Source: Manduca sexta (lineage: Eukaryota; Arthropoda; Insecta; Lepidoptera; Sphingidae). From it: DNA of 64,000 nt. The DNA lies in contig NC_051117.1 in NCBI RefSeq assembly GCF_014839805.1, positions 4,836,001-4,900,000 on the forward strand. Direction: 5' to 3'. Of the stretch, positions 49,009 to 61,507 are shown piece after piece. Made by a program: the position numbers and the translations under genes. The notes under the pieces are model-generated. The model was not told the origin of the DNA. It saw nothing but the letters and a program-made list of their open reading frames with translations, and searched no databases. The first letter of the stretch is position 1. Every line of letters begins with the position of its first letter.

Positions 49009-50060
49009 TAGACATAATAGACCAGATGTAGCAGGTCTAATAGACCACCGTGCATTATACTTCTTTTAATAATAGAACACTTAAGTGTCCACATATTTTT
49101 GTTATATTAAAAAATGTATTCACTCTCTCTCGTTTTTATATTTCACAAAGACTTTCTTTTCAGGAGCTCTCGTGGTGAAAGTTGCTCCGTAATACTAATC
49201 CTATACGTTGTCAAATTTAAGTTGGCGCTTGGCCACTTTGTAAGAGGTGCGATCAAACTATGAAATAAGGGTACCTGCTAACCAAAGTTGAGTTAGGACT
49301 TTAAGCCATAGGATGACACGTTTTGTTAGTTTTATACTATTGGTTATTTCTAAACTCCGTTTATGTTTTTGTTATGTGGCGAGGTAACCTTATTCTAGAC
49401 AGTCTAAAGAACGTTTTTATGTTTTTTTCTTTTTTACTTTCCATTCCTCTGCCAGTTTTTGTGCCTGTATTATTTTCGTATTATGGGAGAATTTGATGTT
49501 AAAAAGTTTTTATATCGGTTTTTACGGTAGCTTGTTTAGTTATGAGAATGGTGTGTTTTATTGTAATCGTGACTTCCCGACAGTTCCGAGTCTAACCTTG
49601 GACCTTGATATATTTTTGACGTTTACAATATTGAACATTCATTTTAAGAATACAGTGAAGCATATTTTGGTCAATAACCCTGCAAACCTCAGCCAATACT
49701 TTATCCTCACCAATCGTCACTCCACAAATCTCGAGGAAACAATTATAAATGACTAAATAAATACACAATAATTTCTCATGTATGTGATATGATATATCGG
49801 CTTCACAGGCGATGCGGTAGGTGATGAGTAACATAACGCTGTACATCATAGGGCTGTTACCTTTGGGAAATGTAGATAGGAATTGAACATAGATATTATT
49901 TTTTTATTATTCTCCAAAATAATGTCCAAATGATGATAATCGTATATGGAAGTCAATTTCATATTTGGAAAAGATGGTAAATCAGCGTTGATGATAGGTA
50001 TAGTCTATTCCGATACATATCAAATAAAGCATACCATCCAATCACACGTCACAGCCCTAT
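49009..50060. other. AT-rich non-coding DNA
   Basis: No gene is recognised. Frames on both strands overlap at 49493-49849 (87 and 85 codons); neither has a recognisable domain. Confidence 0.6.
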
Positions 50061-50170
50061 AAGCCAGTGTTGGCCGCGGGCCAGTGTCGTCGCTCCTTTG
50101 TCTGCGAGCCTGTCTGGCTCTTTGTTTGGCCTGTGCCTCCAGCCTGCGCCACCTACGTCGCGACGCTACA
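50061..50170 (-). other. GC-rich island with an arginine-rich open frame
   Basis: 70 of 110 bases are G or C (64 percent by hand count). A minus-strand frame, 50316-50020 (98 codons with ATG), crosses it; the GC-rich part encodes a basic, Arg/Gln/Ala-rich segment including RRRWRRLEAQAKQRARQA, which could form a charged helix. The flanking parts of the frame are AT-rich and unremarkable. It may be a short exon, a decayed mobile-element coding fragment, or chance in GC-rich DNA. Confidence 0.3.
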
Positions 50171-52084
50171 TTCAGACGTTTTAATTTGTTTTGTCCGTAA
50201 TTGGCCACTTGCGCTAGTGCTCTTGGAGGTGTAGTGTTGAAAGTATGTTTAGTATGAGAACGGACAACTATTAATGATTGATTTGAATTCGTCTTTTTAG
50301 ATTTATTGATATACACAGGTAGTTTTATAGTTCGAAGTTCTTTGTGGTAATGCTACTGCTAGCCGCGGCGATTACCATCAGCCGAGCGTATTGCTCGTCT
50401 CTGAATTAACGGTTCTAACATCATCATAATACTGTGAATATTATTGTACATTTATAACAGTTACATCAACCATAAAGTTCTCTGATTACTATTTAAACTG
50501 CCAGTTGACCCTCACCCGTAGATATCTTAAATAAATTAAGGAGTCGAGTTTGTACAGTAGAACAGTCATCGCATTATTAATCACTTAGCCTACTTAGTAA
50601 TTTGTCATGATTAGCGATAAGTCGAGGAAATGTACTGGCTGTTACTTAACCTTTTGTCCTGTCAATAACTGTGTAATGTATTGACGTGGTGTCGATTTAT
50701 TAATGATACAGCTAAGAATTCCTAAAAACATGAATTGTTAACTTTAATGAAAGGTCACTTAAATAGTATCCAATACAATGTATTAAAATACGCGTTCGAA
50801 AAACCGTCGGCATCATTAATTCCTTATGTAAGGTATTCTTTCTAGCTTTCATTCATCATATTTCCAAGTCGGTTTCAATAGAAACTTCTTTCAAAGCTGT
50901 GGACGCAGCTCGTTTTACACCTAGATCATGAAAAACTCGCGGACGAAGTAAGCACTCAATTAGTCGATAAAGCGAGATCAGACTGAAGCGAGTCGCGGCT
51001 TTGTCATGCTAATTTATAACCAGATCAGTCGGCTTTCGGCAGGCTTCGAATACCTGTTGAACCCGGCAACTTCGTTTAAAACGATGTCTTACAAAGAGAA
51101 TTGAGATTGAGGCGTACTGAAGAGCTAAAGCCGAAGTCCTGTGCAAACTTTTGCAGATGATTTGCGTCACGTGATGAAAAACAGCCTTATCTTGTATTTT
51201 TGTGGTATACAGCTTACAAACATTTGCGTGATCTGTTTGGATCCAGAATTATACTGTCTTGATAGCCCAAGTACACTACTACACCAATGAGAAAAAGATG
51301 CATGTTATTTAACAGGTCAAGAGTTTACTGATTTCGAACATGATTAATCATTTGCCAAATTTGATTGACAATAAATAAAACAGCATAACTTTCCTTTTCA
51401 TATATGAAATGGGAGTGAGCGTACTCTTCAAATTCTTCGAGTTCAGAGGGTAAACGATGTTGATTAAAGACAAAGTTATAAAGAACAATGTACCTGTCTC
51501 TGTGTTGCTTTTAATTAGTGCTTGTTAATTGGAAGAGTTCCCTTTGTGCGTAGGCTATTTGTAAACGCGCTTTCTTCGTGTTGTTAGGTTTCGAGCCGTT
51601 TTAGGTTGTTACTAACCGAATTGTTTTTGTTACTTGTCGGTTTAATATATTTTTGGTTGCCTTCCAAGTCTTTATGATTATGAGAATATCGCGTTGAAGG
51701 TTGCATTAATTCTTTCGACATTCATTTCTATGACTTATGCTGTTCGTTTGATTATAAAAGGATAATATTCTAAGAAGTAGACTCAAGAAATAGCTTGAAA
51801 ATGTTTAACCCAACTGGTACCAGAAGTATATGTGAGGAACGACTTATCAAGGCCCATTTCTAAAAAAACACCGCCATTATATCAACACAATTCTGGATAT
51901 AGACTATTGTAAAACGCCACCAAGCTTCGTCTTCATCTTTACTCACCCCATTCTCAGGGCTATTAGATAAACAATCACTTGTAAATTAATTCAACAGAAC
52001 TATTTCAATAAGGGATGAGTTCGGTCCGCGTCTCTAGGCTGCCTCGTTCACATCCGAAAGGGTAACTGAATTGCGAAACCGCTT
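50171..52084. other. Non-coding DNA with a GC-mixed block
   Basis: 50890-51090 is more GC-mixed and has several CG words (GCGAGTCGCGGCTTTGTC resembles GAGCCGCGGCTTTGTC of the 4.2-kb island). No gene is recognised. Confidence 0.5.
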
Positions 52085-52240
52085 TGGAAGGCTGCATGCC
52101 CATAATTCGTGGCCCTTAATTCACTACCATGCAATTATAACTAATTACCTTTCATAATTGAAATTTGATTGATAACTTAATTAACATGCAGATATTCGAC
52201 TTAATTACGTAATATAATTTAACTTGGTTGATAATATTAA
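52085..52240. promoter_or_regulatory. Cluster of homeodomain core sites
   Basis: Within about 155 bp there are around a dozen TAAT/ATTA cores, including complete TAATTA in CTAATTACC, TTAATTAAC and TTAATTACG. It is directly downstream of a GC-mixed patch (52020-52080). Such clusters occur in enhancers read by Hox and other homeodomain proteins, but an AT-rich genome also makes these words by chance. Confidence 0.3.
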
Positions 52241-53573
52241 TTTTGCATTTATCTTATGATTTTGGTATGGTTAAATTGTAAAAGATCTATTTAAAACGCA
52301 TAAAGAATTAGAGGTTAAATTATGTTTAGGTAAATATTTTCTAATATTTCAATCAAGTGTAGCGACCTGTCAAAGTCTGTTTTGATATCGGCCATAATTA
52401 ATATAAATATAATAATTATATTAATCGTTGGATACTGAATGCAAATGAGGAGCGTTACTAATTTTATTTTTGAAATTTTTTGATTTTGTCTTGTGGGTAG
52501 TCTTTAATTGATCTTTTGCGATCATCGTATTCAAATTCTAATCTTAAAGAAAACGTTGAGAAACTTTCTTGTTACTAATCGACAAATCCCAAACATACCA
52601 TAATGTAGAACATGACATGATTCGAAAGGTCATACTTTCTCCAACACATCGCCTGATAAGCTAACCAGAAAATTCCCAAATGTCCCTCAGGAAGTCCCAA
52701 GTAGCATAGATACGGGCGTCGCCTGAACAACTTGCAAGGGCCCAAACACTATTGATCCGACTTGTGTCGCATTAGTCACTTGGCTCCCGTACGGTATCGT
52801 GATCGCTTTTAGGATGTCATGGTACTTAGCAGTCTAGACTTCTAGACTTGAGTCGTCGGGTTGTTTGTCTTTCCTTTGTTTGATTAAGCCTATCATGGAG
52901 TTAATGGATGATATGTGTTTGTGTTCGTTTTGTGTGGGTAGTCTTAAGGCGCTTCTTCTAGCGAAACGGCATTCTAACCGTATTTTTAAAAACTATCTAT
53001 TCGAAATTTATATTATATTTAGAAAAGAAAATTCTAGATAAATATTTGTACAATATGCTGTCTTTATTTAAGTCGTTTCATGTGTTTATAATTCGAATAT
53101 TGTTTCATAATTAAATTTCATGATTAAAATTGTTTTTTCTTTGCATCTTATACAACATAAACATTATTTTAATTTACAACCAACATTGTTAGATAGACAA
53201 TTTAATAAGGAACGAACATATTTTAATTGGTATTTTGAATTTTTCAAAAAGATCTATAACTAGTGAGCCGTAAATATTTAGAATGAATACTTCGGCTGTT
53301 TACTCCGCGCTGGGCCTTAATACGGCTATCTTATCTTTAAGATAAGAAAGATTTATGAAATATAAATAATTGGGATACCGTCCGTGCAAAATCATGATTT
53401 ATCAAAAACTTGTTAAAGTATCTTAAGATGTTTCAAGGAGACACGCGAAAGTCAATACATTTATAATAAGCATATACGAAAATTGATATTGGCGTAAACG
53501 AGAATTCGTCGCAACACTATTTCACATCTAAATACATTGCGTAGGTCGGTAGTTCACCTTCAAGATACAATCG
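52241..53573. other. AT-rich non-coding DNA
   Basis: No gene is recognised. 52680-52810 is somewhat GC-mixed. Confidence 0.6.
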
Positions 53574-53660
53574 TGACCGGAGTGGTAGCATTGTGTTCGG
53601 CAGACTCGGCGGCTACCAGCCAAGGCCGCGACCGGCAAGTCACCCGGCTATAGCTAAGTT
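53574..53660 (+). other. GC-rich island with a short open frame
   Basis: 53581-53650 has about 45 G or C in 70 bases. One plus frame is open from after TAG at about 53545 to TGA near 53685 (46 codons, no ATG), reading among others YNRDRSGSIVFGRLGGYQ. The sequence just upstream (CATTGCGTAG) could be a weak splice acceptor. No domain is recognised; exon or regulatory element. Confidence 0.3.
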
Positions 53661-54225
53661 TGACTCACGTTGTTGGCTAGCTTGATAATGCGCGTCTTTT
53701 CGTGGAACGGTAATGAGATGTGAAAGTTCTGTGTTTTGGTTTTCTTTATTCTTTACATAATGAACCAAGGTCGTCGGTTTGGCACCCCAAGATACAAGCG
53801 TAGCTTAGTTTATGTGCCACTAGCAAATACTGTATGCCTCTCAAGTCTGTATTTCAAATGAATAAATAAATAAATATTACGTGAATTGTGGTATAGTGAC
53901 TTACTTTGGATGACCTCTTCAAGAGTATTGCTAGTACTCCTGAGAAGAATATAATTATCCTACTTTCATTGTTGAACGCGATATCGAAAGATTTTCAGAT
54001 TCATAAAATTACCGAATTGAACTTTATCAAGTGTTTCTTGTTGTTCAGACAAGTATTACAAACTAATGAAATTAAATACATCTCATGTATTAATGAAGAT
54101 TTGGTAAATGAAGTAGCCTTTTTTTAAAGAGATAATTATTTTACTTTGATTCTAACTCGGGTCAAACTGAATTGTAGACGTCAGGGCTTGGAAATATTAA
54201 TCTGCGGGCCCGTTGAAAATAAAAC
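53661..54225. other. AT-rich non-coding DNA
   Basis: The plus frame 53906-54127 (73 codons) has no recognisable motif. An AATAAATAAATAAATA-like run lies at 53860-53876. Confidence 0.55.
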
Positions 54226-54290
54226 TTAATCCTTTTCAGTCAGGCATTTCCCGTCGACCACCTGATACCCAGACGTAAGTCACCAGAAAT
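54226..54290 (+). repeat. Diverged repeat, copy 1
   Basis: Begins TTAATCCTTTTCAGTCAG (18 bases), identical to a word at 61948, and continues with CGTC, ACCTG, GTAAG and GTCACC in the same order as there. Two diverged copies of one unknown repeat. Confidence 0.45.
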
Positions 54291-54350
54291 GAAAGAATCC
54301 TTTCTGCCGCGCTCGTACAAACTTGAATAAACTCCCTGTATTGTTTCCTG

Positions 54351-54527
54351 GGGCCTTATTCTCTATCCCGCACGTTATTTTGACAGTGCGTAACAAGCAC
54401 GTAATACAACGCATCATGTTTAGGACTATAGAAATTTGGCTTACAGAATACCATTCCACGCACATTTCTCGAAGATAACATGACACGGCCGCATTACGCG
54501 TTTACACTATCATACAGAAGAAGGGCC
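54351..54527. mobile_element. MITE copy 2 with CTG target duplication
   Basis: 177 bp between CTG at 54348-54350 and CTG at 54528-54530. Left end GGGCCTTATTCTCT, right end AGAAGAAGGGCC (inverted). Interior closely parallels copy 1 at 34116-34290, including CACGTTATTTTGACAGTGCG and CGAAGATAACATGACACGGC. The minus frame 54280-54486 is not a gene. PIF/Harbinger assignment is by the 3-bp duplication and size. Confidence 0.8.
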
Positions 54528-54582
54528 CTGAGCGCGCTATGACTTATCCTTCTTTAAACGAGGTTCAAAAAGAGTATTCACC

Positions 54583-54702
54583 TCCCGGTAGGTAACGGCT
54601 TGGCTGTGCGTCTAGCATTGTTTTAGACTATGGGCGGTGGATGCTGCTTACTATCATGCGGACCTCTCGCTCGTTTGCCTACTAAGGCAATATAAAAAAA
54701 AT
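54583..54702 (+). repeat. Short A-tailed lepidopteran repeat, copy 1
   Basis: Begins CCCGGTAGGTAACGGCTTGG and ends CTCGCTCGTTTGCCTACTAA, GGCAATATAAAAAAAA. Matches 59751-59866 from the same first bases to the A tail. I recognise the block as a very common lepidopteran retroelement 3' end. About 55 bp downstream of the MITE. Confidence 0.7.
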
Positions 54703-57399
54703 AGTTGTCTAGCGGCTTGTAAGGCCTTTTGGTAAACTCAAAGTTCATAACTTATTGTTTTCCCAAAACAAACAACAAGCACAAGCATCATGTATAATTT
54801 ATGCATTATTTCACCAAACTTATGCACATAACAGCACTGTTCATCATATTTATGAAACGTAAAAGGATTTTATTTATGGTTATTTAAAGTAAACAAATGC
54901 AGACACAACGCACTTAAATATACAGATTTTAGCGTCTGATTTATTGTACCCATACTTTGGAATAAAGCTCAAGTCACGAGAATAAATCAATAAATCAAAC
55001 GTTCAAAATGCACTCTGTGATCCTAAAATTTGAATTTTTGATAAATTACCGTTCTTGATTGACAGGCTAATCAACATTTTTATTGTTGTAATGCAATATA
55101 TTAATGTACTTGTTTTTTGTTCGCAGGTAAATATCACTATGATTACGAACGGTGTGGTATACAATGATTTGGTACGTTCATGAAAAAGTTTTAATTAAAT
55201 AACACTTTTATGACAAGGTTTTGCTTGTAGTTTCTCTTCTGCTCGCTATATTCTTCATTAGCGAGTTTTATTTTCCAACCTGAATTAGCGACGGTTCAAG
55301 TGTTTTTTTCATAATTTGGCAATCTGGTGTCAAATTTCGTCTGCGTCGGTGTCAAAACCTGTTGTGCCTTGTCGAAATTAGATTAGTTTGTGTACGGATT
55401 TGCGCTTTAATCATGGTTTATTAATGTATTAAGATTGCGAATAACTAAATAAATAATATCATTCGACACAATCAATTTATGATTATTTTCACATTCTAAT
55501 AAAACATCTCAAAAGCTAATTTGTAAAAATCCAAAATTAATGTACGAAGCGGAGGAAGTTGCTTTATCTGATTTGATAAATTACTACTTGAAACATTCAC
55601 CGTCATATTAAATAACTCCTGTCATAGGAAGACATTAATAATGTTTGTGAAATTTGAATATGCACATTAGTTCATTCTTATTTAGGCGCCTAAGACGTCC
55701 GATGATTAACAGTTCCACTTTCTAAATTAGTGTTAATTGTGTTAAATGTTATACTAAGTTTATTCTAAAAGGTCCAGATGATTTATTTGAGAACGAATTT
55801 ATCATGATCTAGCGAGTCGTGCGTGACCCGCTGTTGAACTGCAAAGATCAGATGTTTATCGTCGATGTGTCTTTTGATATAGTTTATGTTATCTATGCCT
55901 ATATCTTGAAGGCTCGGACTATTGTTAGTCATAAAAGCCTTAAATGAACACGTTTTTGCATAATATCTCGGATCATTAAAGTATAATTAAAAAAATGTAT
56001 ATATCAGTACTATTCTCGTTGGGCAACTGTAAACGAAAAATATCAATTTCTTTCATTATTTCGGTTTTAAATATGACACAGTACAAATAAAATTAAACCT
56101 AAACCATTTATTATGGGATTGGGTGAATATTGCGACGCTAAATAATTATTATCATTTAACGAAACGACTTGTTACACACCATTTTGAAATTTTATTACTT
56201 TCATACCATTTGTGAGGTTTTTTACACATTAATATTCCGTCGTCGACACTGAAATTTGTCGAGTAATAAACGCTAAAGACGATTACGTTTTCATAAATTA
56301 TGATGAAGAAATGAAAGTCGACGATGTTTAAAATGTTATTACGGCGGCTGTGGGGCGAGTGTCGAAACGGCTCGTATTGTGTTAGCGCGATAGTCGGATA
56401 CGTACAATAGATTGCGAACCGAAAGTGGCATTAACATTTGGCAGATAAAAAACTTGTTGCAAAATGGCGGATCAGTGTGAAGTGAAATCTTAAATTGGAA
56501 AAGTAAATTGCATACAAAGATACAGGTTTTTGGAAATGGAAATTGTTTTTGTAGAAGTAAAAACATGTTTAATTGACTGAAAATTTAATGGATCGAATTC
56601 GAATAATCGGAGTACTAAATTGATGCTATCGGCAATGTCTGGGCCAGACGGTGAACAAATATTTGTGGATTACACTAACATAACTTACATTGCCCCACAG
56701 CGGAAATCAACTCAAATCTCGTTCTGTTTGTCGCTGTAGACTGTACTCTATTAAATTTAGACTCTATTTTTTTTACTTACGTCAGCTTTAGAGTTTGCGG
56801 TGCAGATAAATCGTCACCCACGTTGTTGTTTTTCTTTGTATTGTATTTAATTTGTTTGCTTATCTTGTCGTATGTGAAGCTTTGGATTTTTGAATATAAA
56901 TACTGATTAACAGGATTTGCTTTATAAACATTGTTTTTCTACAATTGTTTTTAACCTTATCAACGCGATCTTTTTGCACCAGGAATCAAATAAAATGAAA
57001 GTGTGTAGTGAAGTTGCAAACTTACTGTTTTTTTTTTTTTAGGGTTAGTGAGACTGCCGTAGACTTTATAAATCTTCTCGCCTTTCCAAATTTCTATAGT
57101 TTCTTTTAAACGTAACTACAAATTTTAGAGTGTGAATGTTCGTAATGATTTACCATAACATGACCTATTGCGGACTATTATTATTACATACCTAATAGAA
57201 TGATACAAAGACAAAGGTCTGCTCGAAGTGTCATAGTCCACTACATTTATAATAATTCATAGATCATGTGCTTTATTGTGTTTTATCGTATTAGTCAGCA
57301 TTTTTGATTTACGCAGGAACAAAGGACTATTTTTATATAAGGATCACACGGATTAGAATAAACTTGGTATAACTGCATATGATACGGGCACTCGTTGGC
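54703..57399. other. AT-rich non-coding DNA
   Basis: No gene is recognised. The minus frame 56339-56566 (75 codons) has no domain. Poly-T of 13 at about 57029-57041. Confidence 0.6.
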
Positions 57400-57595
57400 G
57401 TAGCTACGAATTTTTTCTTACGGGCAGCTGGCGGGACCAAAAAAAGGCCACCGAATCCCACAAAAGGCTTGCAGTTTGCACCACGCGAAGCCCTGTAAGC
57501 ACATGGCTCTTTTTATAGTGGTCGAAGACGCTTCTAAGGTGGGTGCGGTCTACCCTTGCCCCCCCTCTCCCTTCCTTGCAGTAACAGTCATGCTA
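57400..57595 (+). repeat. GC-mixed repeat-like segment (unclassified)
   Basis: From GGCGTAGCTACGAATTTTTT to the C-rich end CCCCCCCTCTCCCTTCCTTG. The composition and the GGCGTAGCTACGA start remind me of a lepidopteran interspersed repeat, but there is no second copy here and the family is not named. Confidence 0.35.
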
Positions 57596-59750
57596 TCATG
57601 CTTATATAAGTGTTAATTAATTTAAACATAAGTGTTTTTATAACATCGCGATCGGTAACAATGCCGTGTAAGGTCGGAAGGCGGCCTTAACAATTATTAT
57701 ACATAATTACTCAACCTTATGATTTTAATTGGTCGATTTCGACGCTCTGCGCATACGCCGTATGTGTAGATTGGTTTTTACAACGCTATATTGAAGGAAT
57801 ATAGAATATTATGTCTAGCATTCGATTATATTGTTCTTCCCTTATAAATAATTTCTAAAGTACATAAATATAATTTTTACTGTTTATTCATGTATGTTCA
57901 ATATTGAGGTCTCCATTATGTATATTATCGTAAATGTTTAAAAAATTATCGATATAATATCGAAACGAAAATCGGTTCACATCGCTTTTGTAACAATTTG
58001 TATTTGGCTGCGTTCCAAAATCTTGAGCGGTACTGAATTTCAGTAGTTCATAGTTCTGACAGTTGCCCAGAGATGGCTCTAGCTATCGTCTCAAAGAGTT
58101 TAGTAATAATTATGGTAACATTTAAATTACTGCGAATCGGTGCTGCGTTAGACTGATAAAAATTGAAAACTTCTGGCAATCGTTAATAAAAAACTAGTTC
58201 CTGACTAAAGCCGTAATGCCAAATCTTGTACGTACCTAAGTAAAGGACTAAGCTAGGATTATCTTAACTAACCATAAAATAACTTCATGTCCTACAGTTT
58301 ATATGGCATGAATTCTATGCCATAAAAGATACATTACAGGCTAATTACATCACATAATTAAGTAATTATAAAACTTATCTTCCATACTCTATAATATAAT
58401 GAAATAACGAATACAGTTTATAGTCCATTAATCACAGTGATGCTATGCGAAGTGATGTAGTAAATCTCGTAGCGACAGTTAAGTTCAAGGTTCCGTTTGT
58501 TGGCCGTCGCGTCGTGACCCGTCATTGTGTTGTACGCGAGTGGACGCTGCAAGTGTAGGGAAATAGGAAGTGTCTAGCCAAGTTAAAAGTTCATAGTTTC
58601 GTTTCGCAGCGATATGTTGTGCAAGAACTTTTAAATGTGTTTGTATTAGTGGCAATAATTCAATACATACTCTCCGCAAGTTCTGTAATTTGCAAATTTC
58701 GCATAAGTCCGCATGCCGTGATTGTTACACGGTAAAAAGGCACGCGGGAATCAACTTCTGCGGGTTTTCTTGTTAACCTAAACATCTTTTTGTGGTATGT
58801 TTTTATGGATGTTGGATTATTGATACAAGCTCTATCGTAATTAAATGGAGTTATTCAATAGAATTTTGTATTTTATATTCAGGTAAATATAATTTAAAAG
58901 TATGTCAACCTGCTTACAGTACTGTATTCCGCGGAATTGATAATGAACATATCGTTTATTAGAAAAGAATATGTTAAACTTTGAAGTAAAAAATCTGAGG
59001 TATACTCTCATAGCCCCATTGCTTAGCTGTCTTTTTATTAGTTGGTGAAAAAGGAAATTGAACTTATTAATAGATAATAATATGGTTGATTTTATTGCTT
59101 TCGGTGATGCCATTCAGACAACCTTTCTTGTCTCAAGAAAAGGTCAAGTTAGTACTAATTGTGATGTTTCATATCCTAAAAATCTTTTTTATTTATTTAT
59201 AATGCAATTTTTAATGAATAATTTCATTAAGATAATACTTAGACATGGATTTGCGACACGGAATATGAGTTAACTGAACTGTATAAAATCCTCATTGGTC
59301 TATGAAATTATTGCTTTTTTTTATTTTGTATACTTATTCCTCTTACTTTTAAAGTTACTTTATTTAACAGTTTATACACATTTTTTAAAAAAGCAATTCA
59401 TATAAAATATAAAAAAAATGAAACACCTTCGATGGGGAAGCTCATGACCCAAGCCGGCAGTTAGGGATTCAAACTACGAAATCTCACAATCTTGTAATTA
59501 TACTTTATTATACCTATGCCATGAAATATTTACTACTACCGAAATACTAACTTGTTTTGAAATACTAAGTTATTTTTTATTATACTCCTGCGTCTACTTT
59601 TTGTTATGGTCTTGCAGAAACTGCACTTAGCGATAAGATACCTAACCCATTACAGAACCATTATATAATTTAATAGCATCTAAAGTTTATTTCTTCCAGG
59701 TATTTTATATATTATTACATAATTACATGAGACATGTGATTTCTAATTTT
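57596..59750. other. AT-rich non-coding DNA
   Basis: No gene is recognised. A small hairpin TAAGGTCG/CGGCCTTA lies at about 57668-57690. The minus frame 58485-58679 (64 codons) covers a GC-mixed patch at 58485-58560; no domain. 59453-59490 has a weak B-box-like word only. Confidence 0.55.
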
Positions 59751-59866
59751 CCCGGTAGGCATCGGCTTGGCTGTGCCTCTAGCATTGCTTTAGTCCTTGT
59801 GCGGCAGATGCTGGTTACCATCAGGCGAGCCGCTCGCTCGTTTGCCTACAAAGGCAATAAAAAAAT
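59751..59866 (+). repeat. Short A-tailed lepidopteran repeat, copy 2
   Basis: CCCGGTAGGCATCGGCTTGG at the start, then TTACCATCAGGCGAGCCGC, CTCGTTTGCCTACAAAGGC and AATAAAAAAAT. Same boundaries as copy 1 at 54583, so the left edge is likely a true element end and not random truncation. Confidence 0.75.
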
Positions 59867-61330
59867 AATTAATGGCACTAAATAAATAAATATATATATA
59901 CCGCATAATAAAATTATTTGAACTCGACACAAAAAACTACAGCGTTCCTCACTGCTAATCAATACTTATCCAAGATTCTGCCAGCATTTCACCACTCATC
60001 TACATCTTTATAGTTCCATCTATAAGCATGCGCTATGACCGGTACCTTCCACACTACCACACAATGCTCTCAGCTCTTGATACGCGATTGTGTCATGTTT
60101 TATTCAACGAGAAACGAGTGTGACTACTGAACATTATTTATATGTTCTAGCCATAATTCTTAATAAAGGATATTCAAATTCTACTTTTTGTAGATTAATC
60201 ACCATTGTCAGTATACTTTATTAATCCGTTCGTTAATTGGTTTGAAACCTTTTATTTTATAAATATAAATTCAGAAAGAGTTAGGTCAAGATAGATTCTC
60301 TTTTTGTATTTTGAAATCATTTGCACGGTGTGAATAGTTAATAGGCTATTGAATATGTGCGCATTTTTACCTTTGCCCCGTCATATATCTGTAGGCCATT
60401 TCGAGCGTAGGGTTCGTGTGTTCATTGTTTATTTAAATTTACGCCGTTTGGGTGACTGAGCGTGTCCCGACGTTCCCACAGGCACTCCAGCCAACGCCCG
60501 GTAACTTATAATTCCAGGATGGCGATCAAAAAGTCCTGAAATATACAAATGTTATTTATATTATAAAAAGTATATTTTATTTTAAATCTGTTTCGGTTGT
60601 TTAAATAAATGAATTCCTAAAATGTATTCATTACGTTTTTAAATTTTTACAGCAAACTAATTGCTTTGCACTGTATACTGCAAAAATAATAGATGATAAA
60701 AAGAAAAATGGTCTTTGAGATAATCGATAAAGATAACCATTGTCAGCAACAATTTTATAGAAAAGTATCTATAGTTTTCAAATATTTCCAAGGATCTAAC
60801 TCATTACTGGTATTAACACTGAATACTAATACAAACGATGAACCGGTGAAAACCATCATATTCCGTTAAAATGGAATACCTTGCAACACCACAGTCGAGC
60901 GGCGCGTGTTAAATTTAATTAACGGATATGACCAGCTTTTTAACTTGATTTTTTAACTTAATTAAAATTGCCTCGGGATACTGTTGCAGGTTAAAATCGC
61001 ATGAAAGTGGGTGATAGTAATTAGATAAGATTTGTATACACTTTGGCAAATCCCCAGTGAAAGGATACGTATGTAGTCTTATTTTGAATTTTAATTTAAA
61101 TAGCTGAAATTTCTCCTAAAGTTCTGACATCGTTAACACGACCACTGTTTTCTTTCGACATTTTTTATGAATAATTTGAATGTATTCTTATATAAAACGA
61201 GGTAGCGAAACGAACTGCTAAATCAATTGTAAGTCATGGCCATCGCTCGTAGGGTGTAGAAATTCATTTCAAATCAAACCGAGATTTATTAAATTGAAAT
61301 TCTCTGAGATCGTCCCATGTCAGGCACCCT
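59867..61330. other. AT-rich non-coding DNA
   Basis: No gene is recognised. An (AT)n run lies at 59889-59900. 60460-60530 is GC-mixed (GTGTCCCGACGTTCCCACAG). Confidence 0.55.
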
Positions 61331-61507
61331 TTAATCTTTTAACTGGAAGTAACCAGAGTATTTGACTCCGGCCGCAGAGGTATCGTCTGCCGAGGCTAAT
61401 TCGATAATGTAACCGCGCTCACCCGGGTCCCTCGCTGGCCTAGTTGCGTACAACGTTCCTAAATACCTATTTGTTCCCCGAAATTTGGGTGTGCATGTTA
61501 ATTTCAT
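61331..61507 (-). other. GC-rich island with a 58-codon minus-strand frame
   Basis: 61361-61440 has 49 G or C in 80 bases (61 percent by hand count). On the minus strand an ATG at 61507-61505 opens 58 codons to TAA at 61333-61331. The product has balanced composition, with a C-terminal half reading GERGYIIELASADD and ending KYSGYFQLKD. The frame is open for a further 9 codons upstream of the ATG. No domain is recognised. Such a balanced product is unusual among the chance frames here, but a conserved non-coding element is equally possible. Confidence 0.3.

Noticed and set aside
59453..59490. Minus-strand tRNA-like B box (GTTTGAATCCC)
   Set aside because: No A box at the right distance and no SINE body beside it.
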